DNA of 64,000 nt from Paludibacter sp. (GCA_024710005.1 JANJVQ010000032.1:1-64000); one strand, 5' to 3'; positions 46,439 to 54,922 are shown, numbered from the stretch's first letter. Numbers and translations: made by a program. Notes: generated from the sequence alone by a model not told the origin.

Positions 46439-46561
46439 TAGGGCGTCTGCATGTGTCAATGCGATAAAAAATATAACACCGTAGAGACGCCCTAATAGGG
46501 CGTCTCTTTTATTAACGAAATGCAAATGTGCATGACAGAGACGCCCTAATAGGGCGTCTCT
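46427..46561. repeat. REP palindrome array left of the RAYT gene
   Basis: Three palindromes with the core GACGCCCTAATAGGGCGTC lie at 46427-46449 (one change, GACACCC), 46483-46507 and 46537-46561. The last two are preceded by ATATAACACCGT and by GCAAATGTGCATG respectively, sequences that recur in the array right of the RAYT gene. Confidence 0.9.
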
Positions 46562-46619
46562 ACGTTTGTGCAATATTGAAAATGATGCAAAATTGATTTG
46601 AAAATAATGCGCAATACAA

Positions 46620-47258
46620 TCATCGTTCAAAAAATTGGTCATCAACCCATTTCAATGGATTATTGATAATGTATTGTTCTATACGAACATATGATTCATG
46701 ATTTCTGATGATATGGTCGTAAAAACGGGTTTGCCATGCAAAATGTGGATTGATTCTGCGTATATCGATGGTTATTTTCCGTTTGTACTGATTGATAATA
46801 ACGCCCAATGTTTCAGGTTTCCATTTTTTTGATGCCGCCTTTGTTTGTTTTATTGTAGAGACGCCCGAATCGGGCGTCTCTAGGTTTTGCAAATCGGGCG
46901 TCCGTACGTTTTGCAAATCGGGCGTCCGTGCGTTTTGCGAATCGGGCGTCCGTACGTTTTGCGATTCGGGCGTCCGTACATTTGGTTTATCAATTATCAC
47001 AATCCCATGAATATGATTCGGCATAATCACAAATGCACCTAAATGTACATACGGAAAATGTGCCGGAATTTCTGTCCAATATTGTTGTGCAATTTTTCCA
47101 ATTTCTGATAATTCAATTTTCCCCTCAACGATTTTCCCAAAATAACATGTGTGTTTTTGTGTGCAGATGGTTACAAAATAGGGGGCATTCCACCCATAAT
47201 CCCAATTCTGCATACGTGTAGATAGTATACGAAATCGATTGAAAAATTTTTCATTCAT
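46620..47258 (-). CDS. REP-associated tyrosine transposase (RAYT), IS200-like
   Basis: A Y1-type transposase of 212 residues (ATG at 47256-47258; an upstream start at 47297 is also open). The first half has the NWDYGWNAPYFVTICTQKHTCYFG start typical of Bacteroidetes RAYTs and the HUH motif in VIMPNHIHGIVII. The second half carries INQYKRK with the probable catalytic tyrosine, followed by WQTRFYDHIIRNHESYVRIEQYIINNPLKW. Between them sits a repeat-derived linker of about 40 residues built from five NVRTPDLQ-like octapeptides. The gene lies in an array of REP palindromes it probably mobilises, between convergent nifJ and surE. Confidence 0.93.
   Translation of the reverse strand: MNEKFFNRFRILSTRMQNWDYGWNAPYFVTICTQKHTCYFGKIVEGKIELSEIGKIAQQYWTEIPAHFPYVHLGAFVIMPNHIHGIVIIDKPNVRTPESQNVRTPDSQNARTPDLQNVRTPDLQNLETPDSGVSTIKQTKAASKKWKPETLGVIINQYKRKITIDIRRINPHFAWQTRFYDHIIRNHESYVRIEQYIINNPLKWVDDQFFER
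46857..46980. repeat. REP palindrome and 24-bp tandem repeats inside the RAYT reading frame
   Basis: A complete palindrome of the GACGCCCGAATCGGGCGTC kind (46857-46881) is followed by four 24-bp units (46885-46908, 46909-46932, 46933-46956, 46957-46980). Each unit contains TCGGGCGTCCGTA, one arm of the palindrome. As 24 is a multiple of three the frame stays open and encodes octapeptides such as NVRTPDLQ. Confidence 0.92.
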
Positions 47259-47327
47259 GATTTGTAATAGGTTAATTTGTTTGTAAACAGGATGCAAATA
47301 TAATCAAAATTGATTATATAACACCGT

Positions 47328-47463
47328 AGAGACGCCCTACCAGGGCGTCTGTTTAATAAATGTGCAAATTGGTGGTATTATTGTAGAGACGCCCTAATAG
47401 GGCGTCTATTATATTATGGCAATGCAAATGTGCATGGTAGAGACGCCCTAATAGGGCGTCTCT
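47328..47463. repeat. REP palindrome array right of the RAYT gene
   Basis: Palindromes at 47328-47350 (core GCCCTACCAGGGC), 47385-47407 and 47439-47463. The first is preceded by ATATAACACCGT and the last by GCAAATGTGCATG, in the same order as on the left. The two flanks therefore form a direct duplication around the transposase. Confidence 0.9.
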
Positions 47464-47465
47464 AC

Positions 47466-47527
47466 ACGTTATCGCGTTATTGAATTATCGCGTTATTAAA
47501 TTATCGAATAATTGAATTATCGAATTA
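47466..47527. repeat. 8-bp tandem repeat running into the 3' end of surE
   Basis: About eight consecutive units of the type TTATCGCG, TTATTGAA and TTATCGAA. The last ones include the stop codon and final codons (AIIR) of surE. Confidence 0.75.
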
Positions 47528-48293
47528 TGGCATCCATCACCCCCCGCAATTCCCCCAAATATTCATGCGCCGTCATATCAATCTTGGTCGGTACAACAGA
47601 CACGTAATCATTGGCCAGCGCCCATTCGTCGGTATCCTGCGCTTCGGGTTCGTGGTTATCGAAGTAGCCGGTTAGCCAATAGTAGTTGCGACCATGGGGG
47701 TCGGTGGCCCTTGCAAATTCCTTTGTCCAGTGCCCCTCGCACTGACGGGCTATCTTCACACCTTTAATCGCAGCTTTAGGTGCGTTTACATTCAGACAGA
47801 TACCATAAGGTAAACCGTTTTTCAATATCTGTCGGGCTATTTGGAGTATATAAGGTTCAAAAGCAGAAAAATCAGCATCCGGATCGAAATTGGAGATGGA
47901 ATAACCTATCGATGGTATAGCATTCTCACATCCTTCCAGCACAGCCCCCATCGTTCCTGAATAAATAACATTGATAGCTGCATTGGAACCGTGATTGATT
48001 CCGGATACCAGTAAATCGGGCTTCCGGTGTAACACCTCATTCAACGCCAGCTTCACACAGTCTGTGGGAGTTCCGTTGCAGGAGTACCGAATCAGTCCGG
48101 GTTTATCTTCCAGCTTCTTAAAACGAATCGGATGGTTTACAGTAAGCGCGTTCGATTGACCAGAACGGGGTCCATCCGGCGCCATCACCACAACATCTCC
48201 AATTTCCATCATCAACTTTGTTAATACATTAATTCCTTTGGCTGTATCGCCATCATCATTGGTAATCAGGATCAACGGTTTCTTTTCTGACAT
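47517..48293 (-). CDS. surE: 5'/3'-nucleotidase SurE
   Basis: A 258-residue phosphatase acting on nucleoside monophosphates. The metal site begins with ITNDDG at residue 10, and the SGINHGSN and SGTMGAVLEG segments are conserved. The length is typical. It is the last gene of a minus-strand operon with lpxH, a DUF59 gene, a thioesterase, an O-methyltransferase and an M16 peptidase. Its 3' end merges with an 8-bp tandem repeat. Confidence 0.95.
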   Translation of the reverse strand: MSEKKPLILITNDDGDTAKGINVLTKLMMEIGDVVVMAPDGPRSGQSNALTVNHPIRFKKLEDKPGLIRYSCNGTPTDCVKLALNEVLHRKPDLLVSGINHGSNAAINVIYSGTMGAVLEGCENAIPSIGYSISNFDPDADFSAFEPYILQIARQILKNGLPYGICLNVNAPKAAIKGVKIARQCEGHWTKEFARATDPHGRNYYWLTGYFDNHEPEAQDTDEWALANDYVSVVPTKIDMTAHEYLGELRGVMDAIIR

Positions 48294-48322
48294 GCTTTAT
48301 AATAGATATTTTTGTTTTTATA

Positions 48323-49060
48323 CTATGCTTCAAAATATTCGAGATTGAATTCTTTTCCATTAAATACTCCGTAGGAAAAGATACTTACAAAATCTCCCAG
48401 AATGATGACCTGGGAATCGTTTTTTAACTTTAAATTGAGATCAATATGCCGGTGACCAAAAACAAAATAATCAATGTGTGGCTCAGACTGGTAATTTTTG
48501 GCGAAAACAACCAATTCTTCTTTATCCTCTCCCTGATAACTGTTGTCTTCATCCGTAATCTTCTCCCGATTCAGTTTCGACCAGGTATAACCGAGCGTTT
48601 GTCCAATCCGTGGTGGCACCCACCCGAATAGCTTCTGCGTAAACTTACTGTGAAACATGCTTCTCAGAAAGTTGAATTTCATATCTGATTTCACGAGCCC
48701 ATCCCCATGAGCCAAAAAGAAATTTTTCCCGCTGTGTTCCACAATTACCGGTTCGTAATGCACCTTCAGCCCGATCTCATTTTCTAAATAATCGAATGTC
48801 CACAAATCGTGGTTACCGATGAAGAAATGAATTTCAATACCGGCATCCGTCATTTCTGCCAGCTTGCCTAACAACCTAACAAAGCCTTTGGGAACCACGG
48901 TTTTATACTCATACCAGAAATCGAAAATATCACCCAGAAGGTAGATGATCTCTGCATCTTTTTTAACCATATCAAGCCAGCGCACCAGCTTCAGCTCATG
49001 CGAACGGGGATCTTTTTCCAACAAAGAACCAAGGTGGGCATCCGAGACAAAGTATATCAT
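48323..49060 (-). CDS. lpxH: UDP-2,3-diacylglucosamine diphosphatase (LpxH type)
   Basis: A 245-residue calcineurin-like phosphoesterase. The metal ligands lie in FVSDAHLGS, LLGDIFDFWYEY, FIGNHDLW, FLAHGDGL and FGHRHIDL. Enzymes of this kind remove UMP in lipid A synthesis. The C-terminal basic region RREKITDEDNSYQGEDKEELV is looser. Two neighbours, SurE and DUF59, have no direct connection with lipid A, so the assignment rests on the motifs. Confidence 0.85.
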   Translation of the reverse strand: MIYFVSDAHLGSLLEKDPRSHELKLVRWLDMVKKDAEIIYLLGDIFDFWYEYKTVVPKGFVRLLGKLAEMTDAGIEIHFFIGNHDLWTFDYLENEIGLKVHYEPVIVEHSGKNFFLAHGDGLVKSDMKFNFLRSMFHSKFTQKLFGWVPPRIGQTLGYTWSKLNREKITDEDNSYQGEDKEELVVFAKNYQSEPHIDYFVFGHRHIDLNLKLKNDSQVIILGDFVSIFSYGVFNGKEFNLEYFEA

Positions 49061-49072
49061 AGGCTTCGCTAA

Positions 49073-49396
49073 TTATAAAAATCCAAGTTCAAGCTGCGCT
49101 TCTTCCGACATCATGTCTTTATCCCAGGGTGGATCAAACACAATCTCCACATCTACACTATTAACGCCTTCCACACTCGCTGTTTTCATGCGTACATCCT
49201 CCACAATGAAGTCCACAGCAGGACAATTTGGCGCAGTCAAAGTCATGTCAATGGTCAAATGACCATCCTCATTCAGGTCAATCTTGTAAATCAGTCCGAG
49301 ATCGTAGATATTGACTGGTATTTCAGGGTCGTACACTGTTTTCAGCATGCGTACGATATTTTCTTCTACGGTCAGAAATTCATTTGTATCACTCAT
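49073..49396 (-). CDS. DUF59 / MIP18-family Fe-S cluster assembly protein (SufT-like)
   Basis: A 107-residue protein of the DUF59 family, whose members help mature iron-sulfur proteins. The characteristic VYDPEIPVNIYDLGLIY and the reactive cysteine in LTAPNCPAVDFI are intact. It starts just upstream of lpxH in the same operon, with a 12-base gap. A single-domain protein of this size is normal for Bacteroidetes. Confidence 0.88.
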   Translation of the reverse strand: MSDTNEFLTVEENIVRMLKTVYDPEIPVNIYDLGLIYKIDLNEDGHLTIDMTLTAPNCPAVDFIVEDVRMKTASVEGVNSVDVEIVFDPPWDKDMMSEEAQLELGFL

Positions 49397-49479
49397 ATTT
49401 TTTTACTTTTTACTTCGTTATTATGTATGTTATCGTGTGGTTTTCACACGATACTCAAACAACTGAAAACTGAAATAGT

Positions 49480-49878
49480 TTATGAATTCATCACCAGTTT
49501 ATCAAACTCCGGAACGGCTGAAACCAATTTTCCATTCACCGTCACCACCGCATCCACACGAGCCTTCAGACTCAGCTTCATATCTGCTTTGCGATAGATA
49601 ACCTGATGAAACACATATTTTACGCCTTCTTTCTGCACATTGATTTTGACAACAAAATCATCTCCCGGTCGCAGCGGTGTTTTAAAAGCCATTTCAATCC
49701 TGGCCACTACTGCATCCACACCACGATTGTGCATTTCAGCAAAGCTCACCTCGTTGCTGCGCAGGTACTCATGACGGGCATGTTCCAGATAGTTTTGATA
49801 GACCGAATTATTCACTATGCCCTGGATGTCACACTCGTAATCGCGCACTTTCATTTCTATTTCGTAAGGGTACTCCAT
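49480..49878 (-). CDS. Acyl-CoA thioesterase (4-hydroxybenzoyl-CoA thioesterase family)
   Basis: A 132-residue hotdog-fold protein. The start YEIEMKVRDYECDIQGIVNNSVYQNYLEHARHEYL contains the catalytic Asp region of the family. The remaining strands (DFVVKINVQKEGVKYVFHQVIYRK) complete the fold. The acyl-CoA substrate is unknown. It lies between the DUF59 gene and the O-methyltransferase gene on the minus strand, the latter ending two bases before its ATG. Confidence 0.88.
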   Translation of the reverse strand: MEYPYEIEMKVRDYECDIQGIVNNSVYQNYLEHARHEYLRSNEVSFAEMHNRGVDAVVARIEMAFKTPLRPGDDFVVKINVQKEGVKYVFHQVIYRKADMKLSLKARVDAVVTVNGKLVSAVPEFDKLVMNS

Positions 49879-49880
49879 AT

Positions 49881-50507
49881 TTACTTTTTTCTTATCAACG
49901 TCAAACCATCTCTTAACGGCAATATCAGCTTTTCCACGCGTGAATCTGCCGCTACATAATCATTAAACTTTCGAATAGCTTCTGTCTGATTGTCCTTCTC
50001 ATCCACTTCCTGCAACACTTTCCCATCCCACAAAGTGTTATCAACCAGCATAAAGCCTCCTTTTTTCAGTTTTGGAAATACAGCATCATAATACACCTGA
50101 TACTCCCTTTTATCAGCATCTAAAAAAACCAGATCAAACATTACATCCATTTCATAAATCAGCTTTTTGGCATCACCAATATGCAATACAATTTGCTCCT
50201 GATAGGGTGAGCTTTGGATGTTCTCACGGATAAAATCTTCCAGTTCGTCATCACACTCGATGGTATGCAATTTACCTTTTGCTGATAATCCTTCAGCCAG
50301 ACAAAGCGCTGAATAAGCGGTATAAGTCCCTACTTCTAAGATACGTTCCGGCTGAATCATCTTGCTTAGCATCGACAATACCCTGCCCTGCAAATGACCG
50401 GATAACATCCTCGGATTAATCATCTTCAGGTGCGTTTTCCGGTTGATCTTCGCTAAGTAATCCGGTTCAGCATCGCCATGTGCCAGTATATATTCTTCCT
50501 GTTCCAT
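49881..50507 (-). CDS. SAM-dependent O-methyltransferase (caffeoyl-CoA type)
   Basis: A 208-residue class I methyltransferase. The SAM motif is ILEVGTYTAYSALCLAEGL, followed by LVFLDADKREYQVYYDAVFPKLKKGGFMLVDNTLWDG, the metal-binding region of catechol-type O-methyltransferases. A TTG start nine bases upstream is open, but the ATG at 50505-50507 is preferred. The acceptor substrate is unknown. It is sandwiched between an M16 peptidase gene and a thioesterase gene in one operon. Confidence 0.9.
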   Translation of the reverse strand: MEQEEYILAHGDAEPDYLAKINRKTHLKMINPRMLSGHLQGRVLSMLSKMIQPERILEVGTYTAYSALCLAEGLSAKGKLHTIECDDELEDFIRENIQSSPYQEQIVLHIGDAKKLIYEMDVMFDLVFLDADKREYQVYYDAVFPKLKKGGFMLVDNTLWDGKVLQEVDEKDNQTEAIRKFNDYVAADSRVEKLILPLRDGLTLIRKK

Positions 50508-50524
50508 TACGTCCAATCAATTTT

Positions 50525-51742
50525 CTAATAATATTTCAGGGTCGAAAGCTGACTTTCATCAAATACCTGACGGGCGATTTCCTGCAACTTTTCGCTATTG
50601 ACTGACATGATGCGTTCACGAATGATTTCCATTTTATCCACTTTCCCGTAACGCAACAAGCTCTTTCCGAGTCCGATTGCATGATTTTCTTTCTGTTCCA
50701 TAGAAATAGCCATTTGCCCAAGCAACTGCAACTTGTATTTTTTCAGCTGACTTTCCGATATCTTCTCCTCTCTCAACTTCCTGAGTTCCTGTTTGACGAG
50801 TCGCTCACATTTTTTGAAATTATCGGCATCACAACCGAAGTACACTGTCCACATCCCGGTATCGGTCATCGGCTGATAAACAGAGTCAACATTATACACA
50901 AGTCCGTTCTTTTCCCGCAACGATAAATTCAGCAGACTGTTCATCCCCGGACCACCCAGTATGTTATTCAGCAGGTACATCCCGATGCGATCGGCATGAT
51001 GCATATCAAAACACCGGTTGCCCAGCATGTAATGCACCTGAAAAGTATCTTTTTTGTACGACCGATGCGCTGGCTTGTACGTCCCCGGACTCACCCGGTT
51101 ATGATTGCTTTCCCGGTTGCTGCCATTGACCAGAAATTTCTCCGCCCAGCGAAGCAATTTGGCTTCCTTGATATTTCCCAGCACGAAAAACACCATTTCT
51201 CCCGGCAGGTAAAAGCGATCCACGAAACTTTTCGTATCGACTGACTGATATCGCTCCAGTAATTCCGCTTTTCCCAGGATGTTATGTCCAATCGGGTAAT
51301 CAAAAAGTATTTCTTCAAAATCATCGTAAATCAACTCCGAGGGACTGTCATTATACGACTGTATTTCATCTATAACAATGATTTTTTCCTTATCTATTTC
51401 TTTCTGCGGAAAAGTGGAATGAAAAACGATATCGCCAATCAAATCCATGGCTTTATCGAGATGCTCATTTAATACTGCTGCATAAACCACCGTTTCTTCT
51501 TTCGAAGTATAAGCATTCAACTCCCCTCCTACATTCTCCAACCGGTTGATGATGTGGCCCGAACGTCTTTTAGCAGTACCCTTGAACAACAGATGTTCTA
51601 CAAAATGCGCCATCCCCTGCTCTGTCTCCGTTTCATCCCGCGAACCCGCGTTAATCACCATCCCACAATAGGTCACCGCCATGGTGTCGGGCTTGTGTAT
51701 CAACCTCAACCCGTTCGACAAAGTATATATCTGATATTCCAT
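50525..51742 (-). CDS. M16-family zinc peptidase
   Basis: A 405-residue inverzincin-type protease. The inverted zinc motif HFVEHLLFKG (HxxEH) is near residue 46, and the third ligand falls in ELNAYTSKEETVVYA. The C-terminal M16C domain (GMNSLLNLSLREKNGLVYNVDS) is also present. Such single-unit M16 proteins act as dimers. It opens the six-gene minus-strand operon that ends with surE, with a -7 box (TAACTTTG, 51778-51785 minus) 35 bases before its start. Confidence 0.94.
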   Translation of the reverse strand: MEYQIYTLSNGLRLIHKPDTMAVTYCGMVINAGSRDETETEQGMAHFVEHLLFKGTAKRRSGHIINRLENVGGELNAYTSKEETVVYAAVLNEHLDKAMDLIGDIVFHSTFPQKEIDKEKIIVIDEIQSYNDSPSELIYDDFEEILFDYPIGHNILGKAELLERYQSVDTKSFVDRFYLPGEMVFFVLGNIKEAKLLRWAEKFLVNGSNRESNHNRVSPGTYKPAHRSYKKDTFQVHYMLGNRCFDMHHADRIGMYLLNNILGGPGMNSLLNLSLREKNGLVYNVDSVYQPMTDTGMWTVYFGCDADNFKKCERLVKQELRKLREEKISESQLKKYKLQLLGQMAISMEQKENHAIGLGKSLLRYGKVDKMEIIRERIMSVNSEKLQEIARQVFDESQLSTLKYY

Positions 51743-51828
51743 TAATTATTCAATGCACGTTTTATAAAAAACAGATGCAAAGTTAACAGTTTTTTTTGGT
51801 TATAAAAGTGATTGAGAATAGATTGATT

Positions 51829-51849
51829 GGTGGTTAGTGGTTAGTGGTT
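51829..51849. repeat. Short heptamer array (AGTGGTT) after topB
   Basis: Three 7-bp units of (A/G)GTGGTT lie between topB and the M16 gene. They are the same heptamer as in the larger array at 55461-55544. Confidence 0.6.
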
Positions 51850-51862
51850 GGTTCTGGTAAAG

Positions 51863-53824
51863 TTAGGAAAAGGGTTGCCGGAAGTTGCATCCATTTTTCC
51901 ATTCGCTGCATCCGTAGGCGGTATTTCCTTTGATGATTTGCCCTTTGCGGCATAGCGGACAAACCGTACCAATAATTTCATCACCAGAGAAAGATGCTAC
52001 AACTGATGCCTGCATCAACTGCTCTCGTGTGCGGTTATCAGTTTTCACGTTTTTGACGATTCGCACCACCATTTCTTTCAATTCTTCCAGAAACTGTCCG
52101 GCTTCAAAAGCGCCTTTTTCTATTTCACGTAGCTTTTTCTCCCAAATACCGGTCAACTCAGCCGATTTTAATAAATCTTCCTGAATAATCTGAATCAACT
52201 CGATGCCGGTAGCAGTGGGAATCAAATTTTTCTTTTCCTTACGGATATAATCTCTTTTGAACAAAGTTTCGATAATAGCCGCACGGGTCGATGGACGACC
52301 AATGCCATTTTCTTTCATGGCATCTCTTAATTCTTCATTATCAACCAATTTACCGGCAGTTTCCATGGCACGCAGCAAAGTCGCTTCGGTATAGGGACGA
52401 GGTGCTGAAGTCCATTTCTCGTTCAAGCCGGGCGTGTGCGGCCCCCTCTCCCCTTTCTCAAATAAAGGCAGGATGCCGGATTCTTCCGTGCTTTCCTGTT
52501 CGTCTGTATTCTCCTTGTTATTAACAACATCCTTATTTGGCTCTTCAAAAACCACCCGCCAACCCGGTTCCAAAATTTGTTTACCCGTGACTTTAAACTC
52601 CAGTTCAGCGGCTTCACCCAGCACAGTCGTGGTAGAAATCTTACATTCTGGATAGAAATTGGCAATAAAGCGTTTGGCAACGAGGTCGAAGACCTTTCGT
52701 TCATCAGTTGTGAGGTTTACAGGATGTACGCCTGTCGGGATGATGGCATGGTGATCGGTCACCTTTTTATTATCAAAAACCTTTTTTGTCTTGGGTAATT
52801 TGCCGGTCAGCAGAATTTCAGTCAGCGTGGCATAATCTTTCAGTCCCTTCAGGATTCCCGGAATTTTCGGGTAGATATCTTCACTCAGGTAAGTCGTATC
52901 CACCCGCGGATAGGTAGTGATTTTTTTCTCGTAAAGCGATTGAATGAGTTTCAGCGTTTCGTCTGCGGAGAAAGCAAATTTCTTATTGCATTCAACCTGT
53001 AAAGATGTTAAGTCGAACAGGCGTGGAGCTGATTCATTGCCTTTTTTAATAGCAATATCAATAATCTGAAAATCTGACTCTTGTATCTTTTGCAGCAAGT
53101 CCTTTCCTTCCTCTTCCGAAGCAAATTTACCTTTTGAGCAGGAAAAAACCGTATCGCGGTACACCGTTTTGAGTTCGAAGTATTTTTCAGGTTTGAAGTT
53201 CTCAATTTCGAGGTGGCGGTTCACAATCAATGCCAAAGTAGGTGTTTGCACGCGACCAATTGACAACACTTGTTTATTTCTTCCATATTTTAATGTGTAC
53301 AATCGTGTAGCATTCATCCCGAGCAACCAGTCTCCAATTGCCCTCGACAAACCAGCCTCGTACAAACGCTGATATTGTTTCTCGTCTTTTAAACTTTTAA
53401 AACCTTCGCGAATCGCATCTTCGGTCAGCGATGAAATCCAGAGACGTTTCACCGGTGCTTTACACAAAGCTTTCTGCAACACCCAACGCTGTATAAGTTC
53501 TCCTTCCTGTCCCGCATCCCCGCAATTAACCACCCCATCAGCAACAGCGACCAAACTCTTGATGACGTTGAACTGCTTTTGCACCCCGCTGTTATCCATC
53601 ACTTTGATGCCGAAACGCTGCGGAATCATGGGGAGCATACTCAGCGCCCATGCTTTCCATTCCGGAGCATATTCGTGTGGCTCCAGCAATCCGCACAAAT
53701 GCCCGAATGTCCAGGTTACCTGATAACCATTACCTTCATAATAACCGTCCTTCTTAGTTTTAGCGCCAAGAATATCAGCCAGATCACGGGCAACAGAGGG
53801 TTTTTCAGCAATACAAACTATCAT
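51863..53824 (-). CDS. topB: DNA topoisomerase III
   Basis: A 653-residue type IA topoisomerase that decatenates DNA. The TOPRIM domain opens the protein (VCIAEKPSVARDLADILGA), the catalytic tyrosine is in TTYPRVDTTYLSE near residue 304, and GRPSTRAAIIETLFKRDY is conserved. The C-terminus ends in a zinc ribbon (CPLCRKG...CSEWKNGC). The protein is about the length of TopB in Bacteroidetes, where several copies may occur. The start codon lies 13 bases downstream of a perfect 30-bp inverted repeat arm. Confidence 0.94.
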   Translation of the reverse strand: MIVCIAEKPSVARDLADILGAKTKKDGYYEGNGYQVTWTFGHLCGLLEPHEYAPEWKAWALSMLPMIPQRFGIKVMDNSGVQKQFNVIKSLVAVADGVVNCGDAGQEGELIQRWVLQKALCKAPVKRLWISSLTEDAIREGFKSLKDEKQYQRLYEAGLSRAIGDWLLGMNATRLYTLKYGRNKQVLSIGRVQTPTLALIVNRHLEIENFKPEKYFELKTVYRDTVFSCSKGKFASEEEGKDLLQKIQESDFQIIDIAIKKGNESAPRLFDLTSLQVECNKKFAFSADETLKLIQSLYEKKITTYPRVDTTYLSEDIYPKIPGILKGLKDYATLTEILLTGKLPKTKKVFDNKKVTDHHAIIPTGVHPVNLTTDERKVFDLVAKRFIANFYPECKISTTTVLGEAAELEFKVTGKQILEPGWRVVFEEPNKDVVNNKENTDEQESTEESGILPLFEKGERGPHTPGLNEKWTSAPRPYTEATLLRAMETAGKLVDNEELRDAMKENGIGRPSTRAAIIETLFKRDYIRKEKKNLIPTATGIELIQIIQEDLLKSAELTGIWEKKLREIEKGAFEAGQFLEELKEMVVRIVKNVKTDNRTREQLMQASVVASFSGDEIIGTVCPLCRKGQIIKGNTAYGCSEWKNGCNFRQPFS

Positions 53825-53836
53825 GTTTCAGATTTT

Positions 53837-53955
53837 ACCATATAAGTCATATAAGTTACATATAAGTTTTACTTTCGATATGGTTATTTAATTAAGTAAA
53901 TATTTTTCAACTATATTGGAACAAGCTTATATGTAACTTATATGACTTATATGGT
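53837..53955. repeat. Perfect 30-bp inverted repeat (MITE-like) upstream of topB
   Basis: The arm at 53837-53866 is the exact reverse complement of 53926-53955, with a 59-bp AT-rich spacer. Each arm is built from 9-bp CATATAAGT-like units. The left arm shares 27 of 30 bases with 5343-5372 near sod. The whole unit is 119 bp and resembles a small inverted-repeat element; no target duplication could be fixed. Confidence 0.85.
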
Positions 53956-54046
53956 TTATAATATTGATTTTTGAATACAAAAGTAAGCAAAAAGATCCAC
54001 ATCCGGCTTTCAAAATTACATTTATAGACTTTTACAATCAGTTCAA

Positions 54047-54079
54047 TTTGCATTTGTTTACAAAAAAATAATATCTTTG
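54047..54079 (+). promoter_or_regulatory. Promoter of the ferredoxin-NADP reductase gene
   Basis: -33 TTTG (54047-54050), 21 bases, -7 TATCTTTG (54072-54079), then the ATG at 54117 after 37 bases. Confidence 0.6.
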
Positions 54080-54116
54080 CATGTAAATTTTAAATTCAAT
54101 ATTTAACAGGAAGAAA

Positions 54117-54920
54117 ATGGAAGAATTAAATGCAATTGTTCAACAGGTGGTACAGGTTTCACCAATCATGAAAGTATTTAGAATCGCACCGCTCGGATGG
54201 GAGTTGCCGGATTTTAAACCGGGTCAGTTTGTGGGTATCGGTTTACCGCCAAGCAGCCCGAAATGTCCCGAGGCAACCGACGAAGTGGTAGAACCAGCAC
54301 CCGATAAATTAATCAAGAGAGCTTATTCTATTGCATCATCAAACGTATCAAAAGATTATGTTGAATTTTATATTACCCTGGTGCATTCAGGTGCGTTGAC
54401 ACCGCGTTTGTTTAACCTGCAAATTGGTGATAAAATTTGGGTTGGACAACGTTTCGTGGGCATGTTCACGCTGGATGAAGTGGATGAAAATCAGAATATT
54501 GTATTGATTGCAACCGGAACCGGTGTAGCGCCTTACATGAGCATGTTGCGTTCGGATGCCCTGAAAAGAAAAGGCAATATCGTGGTAATTCACGGCGCGG
54601 CCAATTCGTGGGATCTGGGTTATTCTTCTGAATTGAACCTGTTGGAAACCATTGCTCCTCATTTCGATTATATTCCAACAATCACAGAACCTCACAAGGA
54701 ACACGTAACCTGGAAGGGAAAAACGCAGTTTATCCAGGAAATCTGGGAAGAAGGTACCGTTGAAAAATTGTGGGGCTTCAAACCGACACCCGAAAACACC
54801 CACGTTTTCCTTTGCGGTAATCCCAATATGGTGAACGGCATGATCGAATGTCTGGGTAAAGATGGCTTTATCGAACACAGCCGCAAGCAAGCCGGACAGA
54901 TACACGTGGAGAAGTTCTAA
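54117..54920 (+). CDS. Ferredoxin--NADP(+) reductase
   Basis: A 267-residue FAD enzyme that transfers electrons between ferredoxin and NADP(H). The FAD motif RAYSIASS and the NADP-binding GTGVAPYMSMLRS are visible, and the C-terminal FLCGNPNMVNGM and EKF end match the family. It could serve as electron outlet for the ferredoxin reduced by the PFOR in this window; that is inferred from general metabolism, not from gene order. Confidence 0.9.
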   Translation: MEELNAIVQQVVQVSPIMKVFRIAPLGWELPDFKPGQFVGIGLPPSSPKCPEATDEVVEPAPDKLIKRAYSIASSNVSKDYVEFYITLVHSGALTPRLFNLQIGDKIWVGQRFVGMFTLDEVDENQNIVLIATGTGVAPYMSMLRSDALKRKGNIVVIHGAANSWDLGYSSELNLLETIAPHFDYIPTITEPHKEHVTWKGKTQFIQEIWEEGTVEKLWGFKPTPENTHVFLCGNPNMVNGMIECLGKDGFIEHSRKQAGQIHVEKF

Positions 54921-54922
54921 TT

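Noticed and set aside
46857-46980. Possible CRISPR array
   Set aside because: The units are contiguous 24-bp repeats without spacers and lie inside a coding region; no cas genes are present.
46792-47010. A 72-codon open frame on the plus strand made of GVRTFCKS-like repeats
   Set aside because: It is the antisense reading of the REP tandem array inside the RAYT gene and has no start signal of its own.
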